Shown here piece after piece: positions 1 through 9,850 of a stretch of DNA of 64,000 nt. The position numbers were made by a program, and so were the translations under genes. The notes under the pieces were generated by a model. That model saw only the letters and a program-made list of their open reading frames with translations, did no database searches and was not told where the DNA came from. The first letter of the stretch is position 1, and each line of letters starts with the position of its first letter. This stretch comes from Azovibrio restrictus DSM 23866 (GTDB lineage Bacteria > Pseudomonadota > Gammaproteobacteria > Burkholderiales > Rhodocyclaceae): positions 22,219 to 86,218 of the forward strand of contig NZ_AUCH01000019.1 of NCBI RefSeq assembly GCF_000429665.1, in the 5' to 3' direction.

Positions 1-801
1 CAACCAGCGCCAGCGGTTGGCCGGGGTCCGGGCGGGCATGAAGCGCAGGTAATCCACCTGCTCCCCCATCTGGGTGATCAGGGCCACTCCCACGGTGAGG
101 GCGGCGCCGAACAGCTGCAGGTTGAAGCTGCCGCCGCGGCCGTCCTCCCCCGGGTAGGCCCAGAGCCCGGCCAGCACCCCGGGCTCCTGGAACAGCAGGA
201 AGGCGTAGGGCAGCACCAGGAGCAGCAGCCACAGGGGCTGGGTCCAGGTCTGCAGGCGGCTGATGGCGGTGACCCCGTGGGTCACCAGGGGCAGCACCAC
301 CAGGGCGCAGATCAGGTAGCCCCAGGCCGGGGGAATGCCGAAGCAGAGCTCCAGGGCATAGGCCATGATCGCCGCCTCCAGGGCGAAGAAGATGAAGGTG
401 AAGGAGGCGTAGATCAGGGAGGTAAGGGTGGAGCCGATGTAGCCGAACCCGGCGCCCCGGGTAAGCAGGTCCATGTCCACCCCGTAGCGGGCGGCATAGA
501 GGCTGATGGGCAGGCCCGCCAGGAAGATGATCAGCCCCGTGGCCAGGATGGCCCAGAAGGCATTGATGAAGCCGGCCTGCACCATCATGGTGGCGCCCAC
601 CGCCTCCAGCACCAGGAAGGCGGCGGCTCCGAAGGCGGTGTTGGCCACCCGGGATTCGGACCATTTGCGGAAACTGTGGGGCGTGAAGCGGAGGGCGAAA
701 TCCTCCAGGGTTTCACTCACCACCCAGCTGTTGTAATCCCGCCGGACCTTGATCACCCGCTGGGGCGGCTGCCCCCCGCCCGGCCCCTGGGAACGGGACA
801 T
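1..801 (-). CDS. NCS1 permease-like membrane protein, N-terminal part (cut by window edge)
   Basis: The reading frame starts at an ATG at 801 and stays open to base 1, so only 267 residues are present. After a Gly/Pro-rich N-terminus and a soluble stretch come several hydrophobic segments. The pattern YGVDMDLLTRGAGFGYIGS resembles the purine/cytosine permease (NCS1) fold. From memory, related betaproteobacterial proteins carry this domain as the sensor part of large hybrid histidine kinases; the missing C-terminus would decide between transporter and sensor kinase. The start overlaps the stop of the upstream ankyrin gene (TGATG), which suggests translational coupling. Membrane location is certain; the substrate is not. 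Confidence 0.7.
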   Translation of the reverse strand, partial: MSRSQGPGGGQPPQRVIKVRRDYNSWVVSETLEDFALRFTPHSFRKWSESRVANTAFGAAAFLVLEAVGATMMVQAGFINAFWAILATGLIIFLAGLPISLYAARYGVDMDLLTRGAGFGYIGSTLTSLIYASFTFIFFALEAAIMAYALELCFGIPPAWGYLICALVVLPLVTHGVTAISRLQTWTQPLWLLLLVLPYAFLLFQEPGVLAGLWAYPGEDGRGGSFNLQLFGAALTVGVALITQMGEQVDYLRFMPARTPANRWRWL

Positions 802-1934
802 CAGTTGGCCCGGGCCGGAATCTTGTTGGGCGCCCGGGGCGGCAGCTTGTAGCTACCCGGGCTGACCACCACCCCGGCCTTCTGCTGGCTGGGGTTGCCC
901 CGCTGGGCGCTGATCTCCACGGCGGTGGAGCGGGGCGGCAGAGCTTCCTGGCGGATGCTGGCCTTGGCGTAGCGGGCCCGCAGGGCGGCGATGTTGCGAT
1001 CCACCTCCTCCACCGCCAGCCCCTTGGCCACCAGGTGGCGGCGGGCCTTGAGCAGCTGGTCCAGATCCGCCGGAGCCTTGTCCGAACGGCTGTCCTTGCC
1101 CCAGGCCTCCTTGGGCTGATTGGCAGCGGCAGCGAACGCCTCGGGGCTGCCGATCAGCCGCGCCACCCCGGTCTGGTTGAAGCGCATGGCCCATTCCATG
1201 GCCCCGTCGCCCCAGTCGTTGCGGGGCGTCCTGTCGGCCCCCCGGGTGATGAGCAGCTTGGCCACCTCGGGCTTGCCGTCGTAGATGGCCATCATCAGCG
1301 GGGTGGAGCCGTTGGGGCTGCGGGCATCGATGTCGGCCCCCCGTTCGAGCAGGTATTCCACCAGCTCCTTGTGCCCGGAAAAGGCCGCGTAATGGATGGC
1401 CGACCACTGGCCCGGCTCCCGGTTGAGCTGGGCGCCCCGCTCCAGTAGCCAGTCCACCACCTGGCGGTTGCCCTTCCAGGCAGCCAGGAGCAGGGCCTGC
1501 TCCCCGGCCTTGTTCACCCGGTTCACGTCGGCGCCCCGGCTGTGGAACAGTTCCAGCATGGGCAGGTTGCCTTCCCAGGCGGAGATCATCAGGCCGCTGC
1601 CGATCCGGTCAGCCATGTAATCCGGGTCCAGGCCCTGGTCCAGCCACTCCTTGGCCTGGCGGATATCCCCCAATTCCAGGGTGACGCCGAAGCGGGCCGG
1701 TTCCGGTGGGGTAAAATCGGCCTTCGCCTCGCCGGCGGCCGGCTCACCCAGCTGTTCGATGGCCTGGTCGCCCACCGGAGCGCCGGTCTCCCGGGCGGCT
1801 TTCAGCATCCGCTGCCAGAATCCCGCCTCTTCCCCCAGGACCGGACCGGTCCCGGCCAGAAAGGCCAGGGCGCCCAGCAGCACCAGGGTGCCGGACCGGG
1901 GCCGCCACCGACCCAATGAATGCTTACGCTGCAT
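801..1934 (-). CDS. Ankyrin-repeat periplasmic protein
   Basis: A 377-residue protein. The ATG at 1934 is chosen because it is followed by a basic stretch and a hydrophobic signal segment of about 20 residues (LVLLGALAFLAGTGPVLG). At least four ankyrin repeats follow at about residues 90-230, with typical G-ADVN, TPLMMAI and LLERGA motifs. The C-terminal 150 residues are basic and Ala/Arg-rich with no domain I recognise. Longer upstream starts would run into the divergent TonB-like gene. It probably mediates protein-protein contacts in the periplasm. Its stop overlaps the start of the permease/sensor gene, so the two may function together. Confidence 0.75.
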   Translation of the reverse strand: MQRKHSLGRWRPRSGTLVLLGALAFLAGTGPVLGEEAGFWQRMLKAARETGAPVGDQAIEQLGEPAAGEAKADFTPPEPARFGVTLELGDIRQAKEWLDQGLDPDYMADRIGSGLMISAWEGNLPMLELFHSRGADVNRVNKAGEQALLLAAWKGNRQVVDWLLERGAQLNREPGQWSAIHYAAFSGHKELVEYLLERGADIDARSPNGSTPLMMAIYDGKPEVAKLLITRGADRTPRNDWGDGAMEWAMRFNQTGVARLIGSPEAFAAAANQPKEAWGKDSRSDKAPADLDQLLKARRHLVAKGLAVEEVDRNIAALRARYAKASIRQEALPPRSTAVEISAQRGNPSQQKAGVVVSPGSYKLPPRAPNKIPARAN

Positions 1935-2036
1935 GCTGACTCCTTGCAAACTGCCTGTTCCTTGCCCAAGACCTTCCCACCCGGGAAAGCCGCCCCGCGT
2001 GGCCGGAGGCCTCGGGCATCCGCCCCGGATTTTCGC

Positions 2037-2627
2037 ATGAACCCGGAACGCCCGGCCGCTTCCCTGCCCCTGTTCCTGGCCCTGGGGCTGTCCCTGGTCC
2101 TGCACGGCCTCCTGCTCCGGGGGCTGCCGAACTGGGAGCAAAAGCCGGAACCCCAGGTCCGCCCTGCCCTGCAAGCCAGCCTGGCGCCGCCCCCGGTCCC
2201 GGCCCAGCCCCTGCCCGAACTGGAGCTGGAACAGCCTCAGCCCGCCGCGCCGCCGCCCCCTCCGGTCAGCAGCAAACCTGCCGTACCGCCGTCGCCCCGC
2301 CCCGAACCCCAGGCCCGGAAGCCCCGGGCCACGGCCCCGGAGAGCGCCCCTACACCCCTGGCCCGGGCCGCCCGGCAGCAGCTGGCCCGGCTCGCCAGCC
2401 AGGAAGGCTTCTACCCCCTGGAAGCCATCGCCCAGGGCCTGGAGGGGGAGGCCCTGGTGCAGATTTTCCTGGACGAACAGGGCCACGTGATCGCGGCCCG
2501 CATTGAGCGCAGCAGCGGCCACGCCCTGCTGGATCAGGCCGCCCTGCGCGCCGCCCGGGCCCTGCGCAGCCTGCCCGCCGACGGTCTGGAGGAAGCGGTG
2601 CTGCCGGTGCGCTTCCGGCTCGAATAG
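2037..2627 (+). CDS. TonB-family energy transducer-like protein
   Basis: A 196-residue protein with the TonB layout: a short cytoplasmic N-terminus, one membrane anchor at about residues 12-29 (LFLALGLSLVLHGLLL), a Pro-rich periplasmic spacer at 35-110, and a C-terminal TonB-like domain with the G-A-L-V-Q-I-F-L-DEQG-V...SSGH..LDQAAL pattern. TonB proteins pass proton-motive force from ExbBD to outer-membrane receptors; no exbBD or receptor gene is visible nearby, so the partner is unknown. The ATG at 2037 gives the expected short N-terminus. The gene is divergent from the ankyrin gene and heads a rightward group of exported proteins. Confidence 0.82.
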   Translation: MNPERPAASLPLFLALGLSLVLHGLLLRGLPNWEQKPEPQVRPALQASLAPPPVPAQPLPELELEQPQPAAPPPPPVSSKPAVPPSPRPEPQARKPRATAPESAPTPLARAARQQLARLASQEGFYPLEAIAQGLEGEALVQIFLDEQGHVIAARIERSSGHALLDQAALRAARALRSLPADGLEEAVLPVRFRLE

Positions 2628-2685
2628 CCGCGCCGGGGGCGATGCTACAATGCCAGCCAGATCGATACGCCAGCTGCCCGCCACC

Positions 2686-3558
2686 ATGCGCCCTGCCCTG
2701 CCCTGCTCCCGTTTCCGGACCTCCCTGCTGGCTGCACTCACCAGCCTGCTCCTGGGCGCCTGCGCTCTGCCCCAGATCCAGACCGACGGTAACAGTAATC
2801 ACGCCCGGCACAGCGAGGCACCCCTGGCCGGCAACTTCCCCAGCGTCATCCAGCCCAAACTCCAGGCCGGCCAGCACTGGCAGGCCATCGCCCAGGACGC
2901 CGCCCGCAGCCTGGCCACCAGCCTTTCCCGCAGCCAGCGCTGCGGGCTCAACATCCATCCCTGCCGACCGGTGTACATGGCCGCCCCCGAGCAGGAAACC
3001 GAGTTTTCCCGGGCCTTCGGCAACGCCCTGATCACGGCCCTGGTGCAGCAGGGCATCAATGTGTCCCAGGCCCCGGACGCGGCCCTGGTGCTGCACCTGG
3101 ACGTGCAGCCGGTGCGCTTCTCCGCCAACCGGCCCCAGTACCGCCACGCCGGCGTGCCCCGGGAGCTGGGCCCCGGCATCTGGGCCCTGCAGGACGTGGC
3201 CGAGACCACACCCCGGGAAGGCAGCCGCCAGCCCAGCCCCCCCGACGCCCTGCACTGGTTTCGCAGCGAGTTTTCCGCCGGCGCCACCCCCAGCACCGAG
3301 ATCATCGTCACCCTCTCGGCCATGGACGGCATCCGCTACGCCGCCCGCAGCACCAATGTTTATTACGTCAGCGAGGCGGACATCCACCTCTACGACCAGC
3401 AGATCTGCTCCCTGATCCACCCCTGCCCGAACACCCAGCGGGACGCCAGCGGCAAGCCCCAACCCCAGGTACGCCGGACCTCCCTGGCCATCACCGGGGA
3501 CTGCCCCCTGGACAAGCCCTGCTGCCCCCCCAACCAGGTCTGCCCCACCAGCCCATGA
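2686..3558 (+). CDS. Putative lipoprotein, unknown function
   Basis: A 290-residue protein beginning with a lipoprotein signal (MRPALPCSRFRTSLLAAL...LLGAC; lipobox cysteine about residue 26). The ATG at 2686 is preferred over 2650 because it gives a normal signal length. The mature part contains several cysteines, including a C-terminal CPLDKPCCPP cluster, and I do not recognise a domain. The stop overlaps the start of the next, FlgO-like, lipoprotein gene (ATGA), so they are probably one transcript and may act together at the outer membrane. Confidence 0.65.
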   Translation: MRPALPCSRFRTSLLAALTSLLLGACALPQIQTDGNSNHARHSEAPLAGNFPSVIQPKLQAGQHWQAIAQDAARSLATSLSRSQRCGLNIHPCRPVYMAAPEQETEFSRAFGNALITALVQQGINVSQAPDAALVLHLDVQPVRFSANRPQYRHAGVPRELGPGIWALQDVAETTPREGSRQPSPPDALHWFRSEFSAGATPSTEIIVTLSAMDGIRYAARSTNVYYVSEADIHLYDQQICSLIHPCPNTQRDASGKPQPQVRRTSLAITGDCPLDKPCCPPNQVCPTSP

Positions 3559-4118
3559 ACCGCCGCCAACTGTTCAGCGCCGCTGGCGCCTCCCTGCTGC
3601 TAGCCGCCTGCACCAGTGGCTCCCGGCGCAGCTATTCCGCCGCCTCCTACGCCAGCGTCGCCCAGAGCGAACTGATCGCCACCAGCTACAAGGCCGCCGA
3701 CGCCCTGCTGGCCCAGGCCGCCGGCCAGATCGCCCGGGAACATCCGCTCATCGTCGCCACCCTGGTGAACATCAACGCCCTGGAGGAATCCACCCCCCTG
3801 GGGCGGCTGATTTCCGAACAGGTGGGCGCCCGCATGGCCCAGCAGGGCTACCGGGTGGTGGAGCTGAAGATCCGCCAGAAGCTGTACATGAAGCGCCACG
3901 AGGGAGAGCTGATGCTGACCCGGGAAATCCGCGACATCGCCCGGCAGCAGGACGCCCAGGCCCTGGTGATCGGCACCTATACCGAGGGGGCGGACCGGGT
4001 ATTCATCAACCTGAAGCTGACCCAGATCGAGACCAACATCGCCCTGGCCGCCGTGGATTACGCCCTGCCCCTGGACATGAACATCCGCGCCCTGCTGCAG
4101 CGGCCGCCTCCCCCCTGA
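3555..4118 (+). CDS. FlgO-domain outer-membrane lipoprotein
   Basis: A 187-residue protein with a lipoprotein signal (LLLAAC, cysteine near residue 19). Residues about 60-180 resemble the FlgO domain: VATLVNINALEESTPLGRLISEQVGARM followed by a predicted alpha/beta region. FlgO is known in Vibrio as an outer-membrane protein needed for flagellar stability, but no flagellar genes are in this window, so a flagellar role is only inferred from the family. It is translationally coupled (ATGA) to the upstream lipoprotein gene. Confidence 0.75.
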   Translation: MNRRQLFSAAGASLLLAACTSGSRRSYSAASYASVAQSELIATSYKAADALLAQAAGQIAREHPLIVATLVNINALEESTPLGRLISEQVGARMAQQGYRVVELKIRQKLYMKRHEGELMLTREIRDIARQQDAQALVIGTYTEGADRVFINLKLTQIETNIALAAVDYALPLDMNIRALLQRPPPP

Positions 4119-4168
4119 AGGGCAGCAAGGGGCCGCAATACCCCGCCCGGCGCCCGCCATGCCTCTGT

Positions 4169-4174
4169 TATAAT
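4169..4174 (+). promoter_or_regulatory. Candidate -10 box for the M48 protease gene
   Basis: A perfect TATAAT lies 33 bases before the ATG at 4208 in the short gap after the FlgO-like gene. No good -35 is visible 16-18 bases upstream, so this is a half-supported promoter. An AGAGGAG ribosome-binding site follows at about 4191-4198. Confidence 0.4.
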
Positions 4175-4207
4175 GCTGCCCGCATTTTCACAGAGGAGCC
4201 TCACCCC

Positions 4208-4954
4208 ATGAAACGTCGTGACTTTCTGCTCTTGTCCACCCTGGCTTCGGGCATCAGCGCCGTCTCCCCCGCCTGGGCCTTCAACATCGGCAAGATGCTT
4301 GATGCCGGCAAGGATCTGGCCCAGTCCGAAAACCTCTCCGACGCGGATCTGAAGAGCTATTTCGACCAGATGTCGGCCCAGATGGACGCCCAGAACCAGG
4401 TGGCCGGCCCCGCCACGGCCTACGGCAAGCGCCTGGTCAAGCTGACCCAGGGTCTCAACAAGTACGACGGCCTGAACCTCAACTTCAAGGTGTACCAGAC
4501 CAAGGAAATCAACGCCTTCGCCATGGCCAACGGCACCATCCGGGTCTATAGCGGCCTCATGGACGAGTTCAGCGACGACGAGATCCGCTACGTGATCGGC
4601 CATGAAATCGGCCACGTCCAGGCCGGCCACACCAAGGCCCGCATCCAGACCGCCATGCGCACCAGCGCCCTGAAGAATGCCGTGTCCGCCACCGGCGGCA
4701 AGGCTGCCGCCCTGGCGGAATCGGAGCTGGGCGCCCTGTTCGAGCAGGTGATCCTGGCCCAGCATTCCCAGGGCAACGAGCGGGAGGCCGACGACTACGC
4801 CATGAAATTCATGAAGGCCAAGAAGTACAGCCCCCAGGCCTGCGTCACCGCCCTGGAAAAGCTGGACGCCCTGAGCGGCGGCTCCGGCGCCTCCTGGCTG
4901 TCCACCCACCCCAGCCCCAAGGAACGGGCCGAACGGATGCGCGCCCAGGCCTGA
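4208..4954 (+). CDS. M48 family zinc metalloprotease (YcaL/LoiP-like)
   Basis: A 248-residue exported protease. The N-terminus MKRRDFLLLSTLASG...AWAF is a signal peptide, with twin Arg that could use Tat or Sec. The zinc site HEIGH is at residues 132-136, and a downstream EREAD motif (about residue 191) supplies the third ligand, as in M48 peptidases. The short form without multiple membrane segments resembles the periplasmic quality-control proteases YcaL/LoiP rather than HtpX. Its own promoter and a terminator at 4967-4996 suggest a single-gene transcript. Confidence 0.88.
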   Translation: MKRRDFLLLSTLASGISAVSPAWAFNIGKMLDAGKDLAQSENLSDADLKSYFDQMSAQMDAQNQVAGPATAYGKRLVKLTQGLNKYDGLNLNFKVYQTKEINAFAMANGTIRVYSGLMDEFSDDEIRYVIGHEIGHVQAGHTKARIQTAMRTSALKNAVSATGGKAAALAESELGALFEQVILAQHSQGNEREADDYAMKFMKAKKYSPQACVTALEKLDALSGGSGASWLSTHPSPKERAERMRAQA

Positions 4955-4966
4955 TCTGGCGCAGCC

Positions 4967-4996
4967 AAAAAAAAGCCGGGTTACCCCGGCTTTTTT
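4967..4996. terminator. Bidirectional rho-independent terminator
   Basis: The stem GCCGGG/CCCGGC with a 4-base loop (TTAC) is flanked by eight A on the left and six T on the right. It can therefore stop both the rightward protease gene and the leftward purA run. Confidence 0.9.
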
Positions 4997-5010
4997 GTAT
5001 CTGCATGTCC

Positions 5011-6321
<1,311 letters not shown>

Positions 6322-6327
6322 GATGCC

Positions 6328-7482
6328 TTAATCCTCGTTGATTGCTTCAATAATCCATTGCTCCCCCAGGCAGACCAGCTTGCGGTCGCATCGGGGGCCT
6401 TCGCAGGCGGTTTCTCCGGGCAGGAGCTCCACCACCACCTCGCCCTGCTCCCGCAGGGCGGCAATATGGGCCGCCAGGCGGCGGTCGGTGCCGGCGTGGG
6501 GAGCCAGCACGGCCCCCTGGGACCGGACCTGGGGCACCAGGCGCGCCAGCTCCCGCAGATCCATGGAGAAACCGGTGGCCGGACGGGCCCGGCCGAAACT
6601 GCGGCCGGCGCCGTCGTAACGCCCCCCCAGGGCCACCGCCGCCGGGTAGCCGGGGCAGTAGGCGGCAAACACCACGCCATTGTGGTAGTGGTAGCCGCGC
6701 AGGTCGGAGAGGTCGATGGACAGGGGCAGTTCGGGCACGGCGGCGATCAGGCTGGCCAGGGTATCCAGGGCCTGGGTGACTTCCGGCAGGGCGGGCAGCA
6801 GGGTCCGGGCCCGGTCGATCACCTCGGCACCGCCGTAGAGGCCGGAAAGGCTCAGCAGGGCTGCCCCGTAGGGCGCCGGCAGGTCGGCACACAGGGCTTC
6901 CAGCCCGGGCACGTCCTTGCCCTGCAGCAGGTTGAACAGGGTTTCCTCGGTTTCCGGCGTCACCCGGGCCGCCTGGGCCAGGGCCCGGAACAGGCCCACA
7001 TGGCCCAGATCCACCCGGTAGGCCTTGAGCTCGATCCGCTCCAGGGCAGCCGCCAGCAGGCGCAGGATTTCCAGATCCGCCTCCACCCCGGCGTAACCGT
7101 ACAGCTCGGCGCCGATCTGGATCGGCTCCCGGCTGGAGGCCAGGCTGGAAGGCAGGGTATGCAGGACGCTGCCGCAGTAGCAGAGCCGGGTCACCCCCTG
7201 GTGGTTGAGCAGGTGGGCATCGATGCGGGCCACCTGGGGCGTCATGTCGGCCCGCACCCCCAGAGTACGGCCGGAAAGCTGGTCGGCCAGCTTGAAGGTG
7301 CGCAGGTCCAGGTCCTGGCCCGCTCCGGTGAGCAGGGATTCCAGGTACTCCAGCATCGGGGGTTGGACCAGTTCGAAACCGCGGCCCCGGAACAGGTCCA
7401 GGACCGTCCGGCGCAGGCGCTCGACCTGGGCGGCTTCCTGGGGCAGGGCATCGGCCAGGTTTTCAGGCAACAGCCAGTTCAT
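6328..7482 (-). CDS. hisZ: ATP phosphoribosyltransferase regulatory subunit
   Basis: HisZ is a catalytically inactive histidyl-tRNA synthetase paralogue that pairs with the short form of HisG for the first step of histidine synthesis. The 384-residue protein shows the class II synthetase fold motifs (VQPPMLEYLESLLTG, RADMTPQVARI, GGRYDGAGRSFGRARPATGF) and is shorter than a true HisS; a true HisS lies at 14592-15884. It sits between the DUF2065 gene and purA, its usual place in this group. Confidence 0.95.
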   Translation of the reverse strand: MNWLLPENLADALPQEAAQVERLRRTVLDLFRGRGFELVQPPMLEYLESLLTGAGQDLDLRTFKLADQLSGRTLGVRADMTPQVARIDAHLLNHQGVTRLCYCGSVLHTLPSSLASSREPIQIGAELYGYAGVEADLEILRLLAAALERIELKAYRVDLGHVGLFRALAQAARVTPETEETLFNLLQGKDVPGLEALCADLPAPYGAALLSLSGLYGGAEVIDRARTLLPALPEVTQALDTLASLIAAVPELPLSIDLSDLRGYHYHNGVVFAAYCPGYPAAVALGGRYDGAGRSFGRARPATGFSMDLRELARLVPQVRSQGAVLAPHAGTDRRLAAHIAALREQGEVVVELLPGETACEGPRCDRKLVCLGEQWIIEAINED

Positions 7483-7668
7483 TTATTTGAATACCATCAG
7501 CAAAATCAGGCCGACGATCATGGAGGTCAGCCCCACGAAGCGGATCTGACCGTCGGAAAACTGGGTCAGACGCTTGAAGGTTTCCCGCCAGGCGGCCGGC
7601 ATGAGGAAGGGCATCAGCCCCTCCAGAATCAACATCAACGCAAATGCCAGGAGCAGGCTCTCGGTCAT
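7483..7668 (-). CDS. DUF2065 small membrane protein (YjeT-like)
   Basis: A 61-residue protein with two hydrophobic segments (SLLLAFALMLILEGLMPFLM and FVGLTSMIVGLILLMVF). It is encoded between hflC and hisZ, where the DUF2065/YjeT family is normally found. Its start overlaps the hflC stop. The function is unknown; the fixed position suggests a link to the HflKC membrane complex. Confidence 0.9.
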   Translation of the reverse strand: MTESLLLAFALMLILEGLMPFLMPAAWRETFKRLTQFSDGQIRFVGLTSMIVGLILLMVFK

Positions 7669-8531
7669 TTGGGGTTTTTCAGGTACTTGAAGAAGTCGGA
7701 GTTGGGCTCCACCACCAGCACGTCATGCTTGCTGTTGAAGGTGTTGCGGTAGGCTTCCAGACTCCGGTAGAAGGCATAGAACTCGGGGTTCTGGCCAAAG
7801 GCCTGGCCATAGATGGCGGCCGCTTTGGCATCCCCTTCGCCCTTGATCTTCTGGGCATCCCGATAGGCGTCAGCGATGATCACCTCACGCTGGCGGTCGG
7901 CGTCGGCGCGAATCTTTTCCGCCTCGGCGGAGCCTTCGGAACGCAGTTCGTTGGCCACCCGCTTGCGCTCGGCTTCCATACGCCGATACACGGCCTCGGA
8001 GACTTCCTGGGGCAGCTCCACCCGCTTCAGGCGCACGTCGAGAATCTGCACGCCGATCTTGCGGGCATCCGCGTCGGCCTTGCCGCGCATCTCCTCCATG
8101 ATCCTGTCCCGGGCGCCGGACACCACGTCATGGACGGTGCGCTTGCCGAACTCGCCGCGCAGGCCGTCATTGACGGTCTGGGCCAGCCGGGTGCGGGCGC
8201 GGGATTCATCGCCGCCGACGGAAACGTAATAGAGCTGGGGATCGATGATGCGCCACTTGACGTAGGAATCCACCAGCACGTTCTTCTTCTCCGAGGTGAT
8301 GAAACGCTCGGGCTCCTGGCTGTCCAGGGTCTGCACCCGGTTGTCGAAGAAGCGCACGTTCTGCACCATGGGCAGCTTGAAGTGCAGGCCCGGTTCGGTG
8401 ATCACCTTCTTCACTTCACCGAGCTGGAAGATCACCGCGAACTGACGCTGATCCACGGTGAAGAGGCACATGGAAGCGATGATCAGCAGGAGGCCCAGGA
8501 GGGCCCCGACGATTTGCAGCCTGGCGTTCAT
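7665..8531 (-). CDS. hflC: HflC, FtsH protease modulator
   Basis: A 288-residue SPFH/prohibitin-family inner-membrane protein. An N-terminal anchor at residues 5-23 is followed by the SPFH domain (FQLGEVKKVITEPGLHFKLP) and a long charged coiled coil rich in Ala/Glu/Arg at about 170-240. With HflK it forms the periplasmic cage that controls access to the FtsH protease. The start codon at 8531 abuts the hflK stop, so the two are coupled. Confidence 0.96.
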   Translation of the reverse strand: MNARLQIVGALLGLLLIIASMCLFTVDQRQFAVIFQLGEVKKVITEPGLHFKLPMVQNVRFFDNRVQTLDSQEPERFITSEKKNVLVDSYVKWRIIDPQLYYVSVGGDESRARTRLAQTVNDGLRGEFGKRTVHDVVSGARDRIMEEMRGKADADARKIGVQILDVRLKRVELPQEVSEAVYRRMEAERKRVANELRSEGSAEAEKIRADADRQREVIIADAYRDAQKIKGEGDAKAAAIYGQAFGQNPEFYAFYRSLEAYRNTFNSKHDVLVVEPNSDFFKYLKNPK

Positions 8532-9799
8532 TAGCGGCTCTCCCTGTCGCGGGAACGAAGGTCCCGGGAACTGGTGGTATCAGGCCCCCGGTCCAGTTGC
8601 GGGGGCACATCCCCGGGAATGGCGGCGGCCGGGCGGGGTGTCCTGACCGCATCGGCGGGCGCAGCGGCCTGGCCGTTCTGGGCCTGGGTGGCCGCAGCGG
8701 CCTGCATCAGCTTGTCCAGGGGCAGGTAGAGCAGGTTGCCCTGGCCCTTGGCATCCACCATCACCTTGCTGGTGTTGGCATAGACCTGCTGCATGGTTTC
8801 CAGGTACAGGCGCTGGCGGGTCACTTCGGGGGCCTTGGCGTATTCGGCATAGATCTGCTTGAAGCGGCTGGCGTCACCCTCGGCGGTGGCGATGATGCGC
8901 TGCCGGTAGCCGTTGGCTTCCTCCATCAGCCGCGCCGCCGTACCCCGGGCCTTGGGAATCACGTCATTGGCGTAAGCCTGGCCTTCGTTCTTCTGGCGCT
9001 CCCGGTCCTGGCCGGCCTTGACCGCGTCATCGAAGGCGGACTGCACCTGCTCGGGCGGCTGGGCGTTCTGCATGGTGACCTTGGAGATGATGATGCCGGT
9101 CTTGTAGCGGTCGAGGATTTCCTGCATCAGGGTGGTGGCCTGGGCCGCCACCTGCTCGCGCCCCTCATAGAGCACGAAGTCCATCTTGCTCTTGCCGACG
9201 ATCTCGCGCACGGCGGTCTCTGCCGCCTGCATCACCGCCTCATCGGGGAACCGGTTCTGGAACAGGTACTCGGTGGGGTCCTTGAGGAAGTACTGGACGG
9301 CGAACTGGATATTAATGATGTTTTCATCATCCGTGAGCATCAGGGCCTCTTTCAGGACCTTGTTGCGCTCGGTGCCCCGGTAGCCGATCTCCAGGGTGCG
9401 CACCCCGGTCAGGTTCACCACCTCATGGGACTGGATGGGGTAAGGCAGGCGCCAGCGCAGACCGGGCTCGGTGGTTTCCACGAACTTGCCGAACTGCAGC
9501 ACCACCCCGCGCTGGGAGGCATCCACGGTGTAGAGGCCGGACAGCAGCCACACCAGCACAGCCAGGCCGGCGATGATGCTGATGCCGCCGCCCAGGGCCT
9601 TGGGATTGAGCTCCATCTGGGGCCGCTCGCCGCCGCCATCGCCGCTGCCGCCGCCCTTCTTGCCGAGCATGCCGTTCAGGCGCTTGTTGAAGTCGCGCCA
9701 GATGTCCTCCAGATCAGGAGGCCCCTGGTTGGGACGGCGCTTGCCGCCCGAATCGTCGTCACCACCACGACCGCCCCAGCGGGGGTCGTTGATGGACAT
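8531..9799 (-). CDS. hflK: HflK, FtsH protease modulator
   Basis: A 422-residue partner of HflC. The ATG at 9799 (MSINDPRWGG) is preferred to 9823 because it matches the family's Gly-rich cytoplasmic N-terminus. One membrane anchor lies at about residues 77-96, then the SPFH domain (QFGKFVETTEPGLRWRLPYP), a helical region and a Pro/Ala-rich tail. It acts in the inner membrane as part of the HflKC-FtsH quality-control complex. It is followed directly by hflC. Confidence 0.96.
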   Translation of the reverse strand: MSINDPRWGGRGGDDDSGGKRRPNQGPPDLEDIWRDFNKRLNGMLGKKGGGSGDGGGERPQMELNPKALGGGISIIAGLAVLVWLLSGLYTVDASQRGVVLQFGKFVETTEPGLRWRLPYPIQSHEVVNLTGVRTLEIGYRGTERNKVLKEALMLTDDENIINIQFAVQYFLKDPTEYLFQNRFPDEAVMQAAETAVREIVGKSKMDFVLYEGREQVAAQATTLMQEILDRYKTGIIISKVTMQNAQPPEQVQSAFDDAVKAGQDRERQKNEGQAYANDVIPKARGTAARLMEEANGYRQRIIATAEGDASRFKQIYAEYAKAPEVTRQRLYLETMQQVYANTSKVMVDAKGQGNLLYLPLDKLMQAAAATQAQNGQAAAPADAVRTPRPAAAIPGDVPPQLDRGPDTTSSRDLRSRDRESR

Positions 9800-9850
9800 G
9801 AGAATGCCTAGGGTTGGGATCATGGGTGTCCGTCAGAAGCTCAAGAATAT

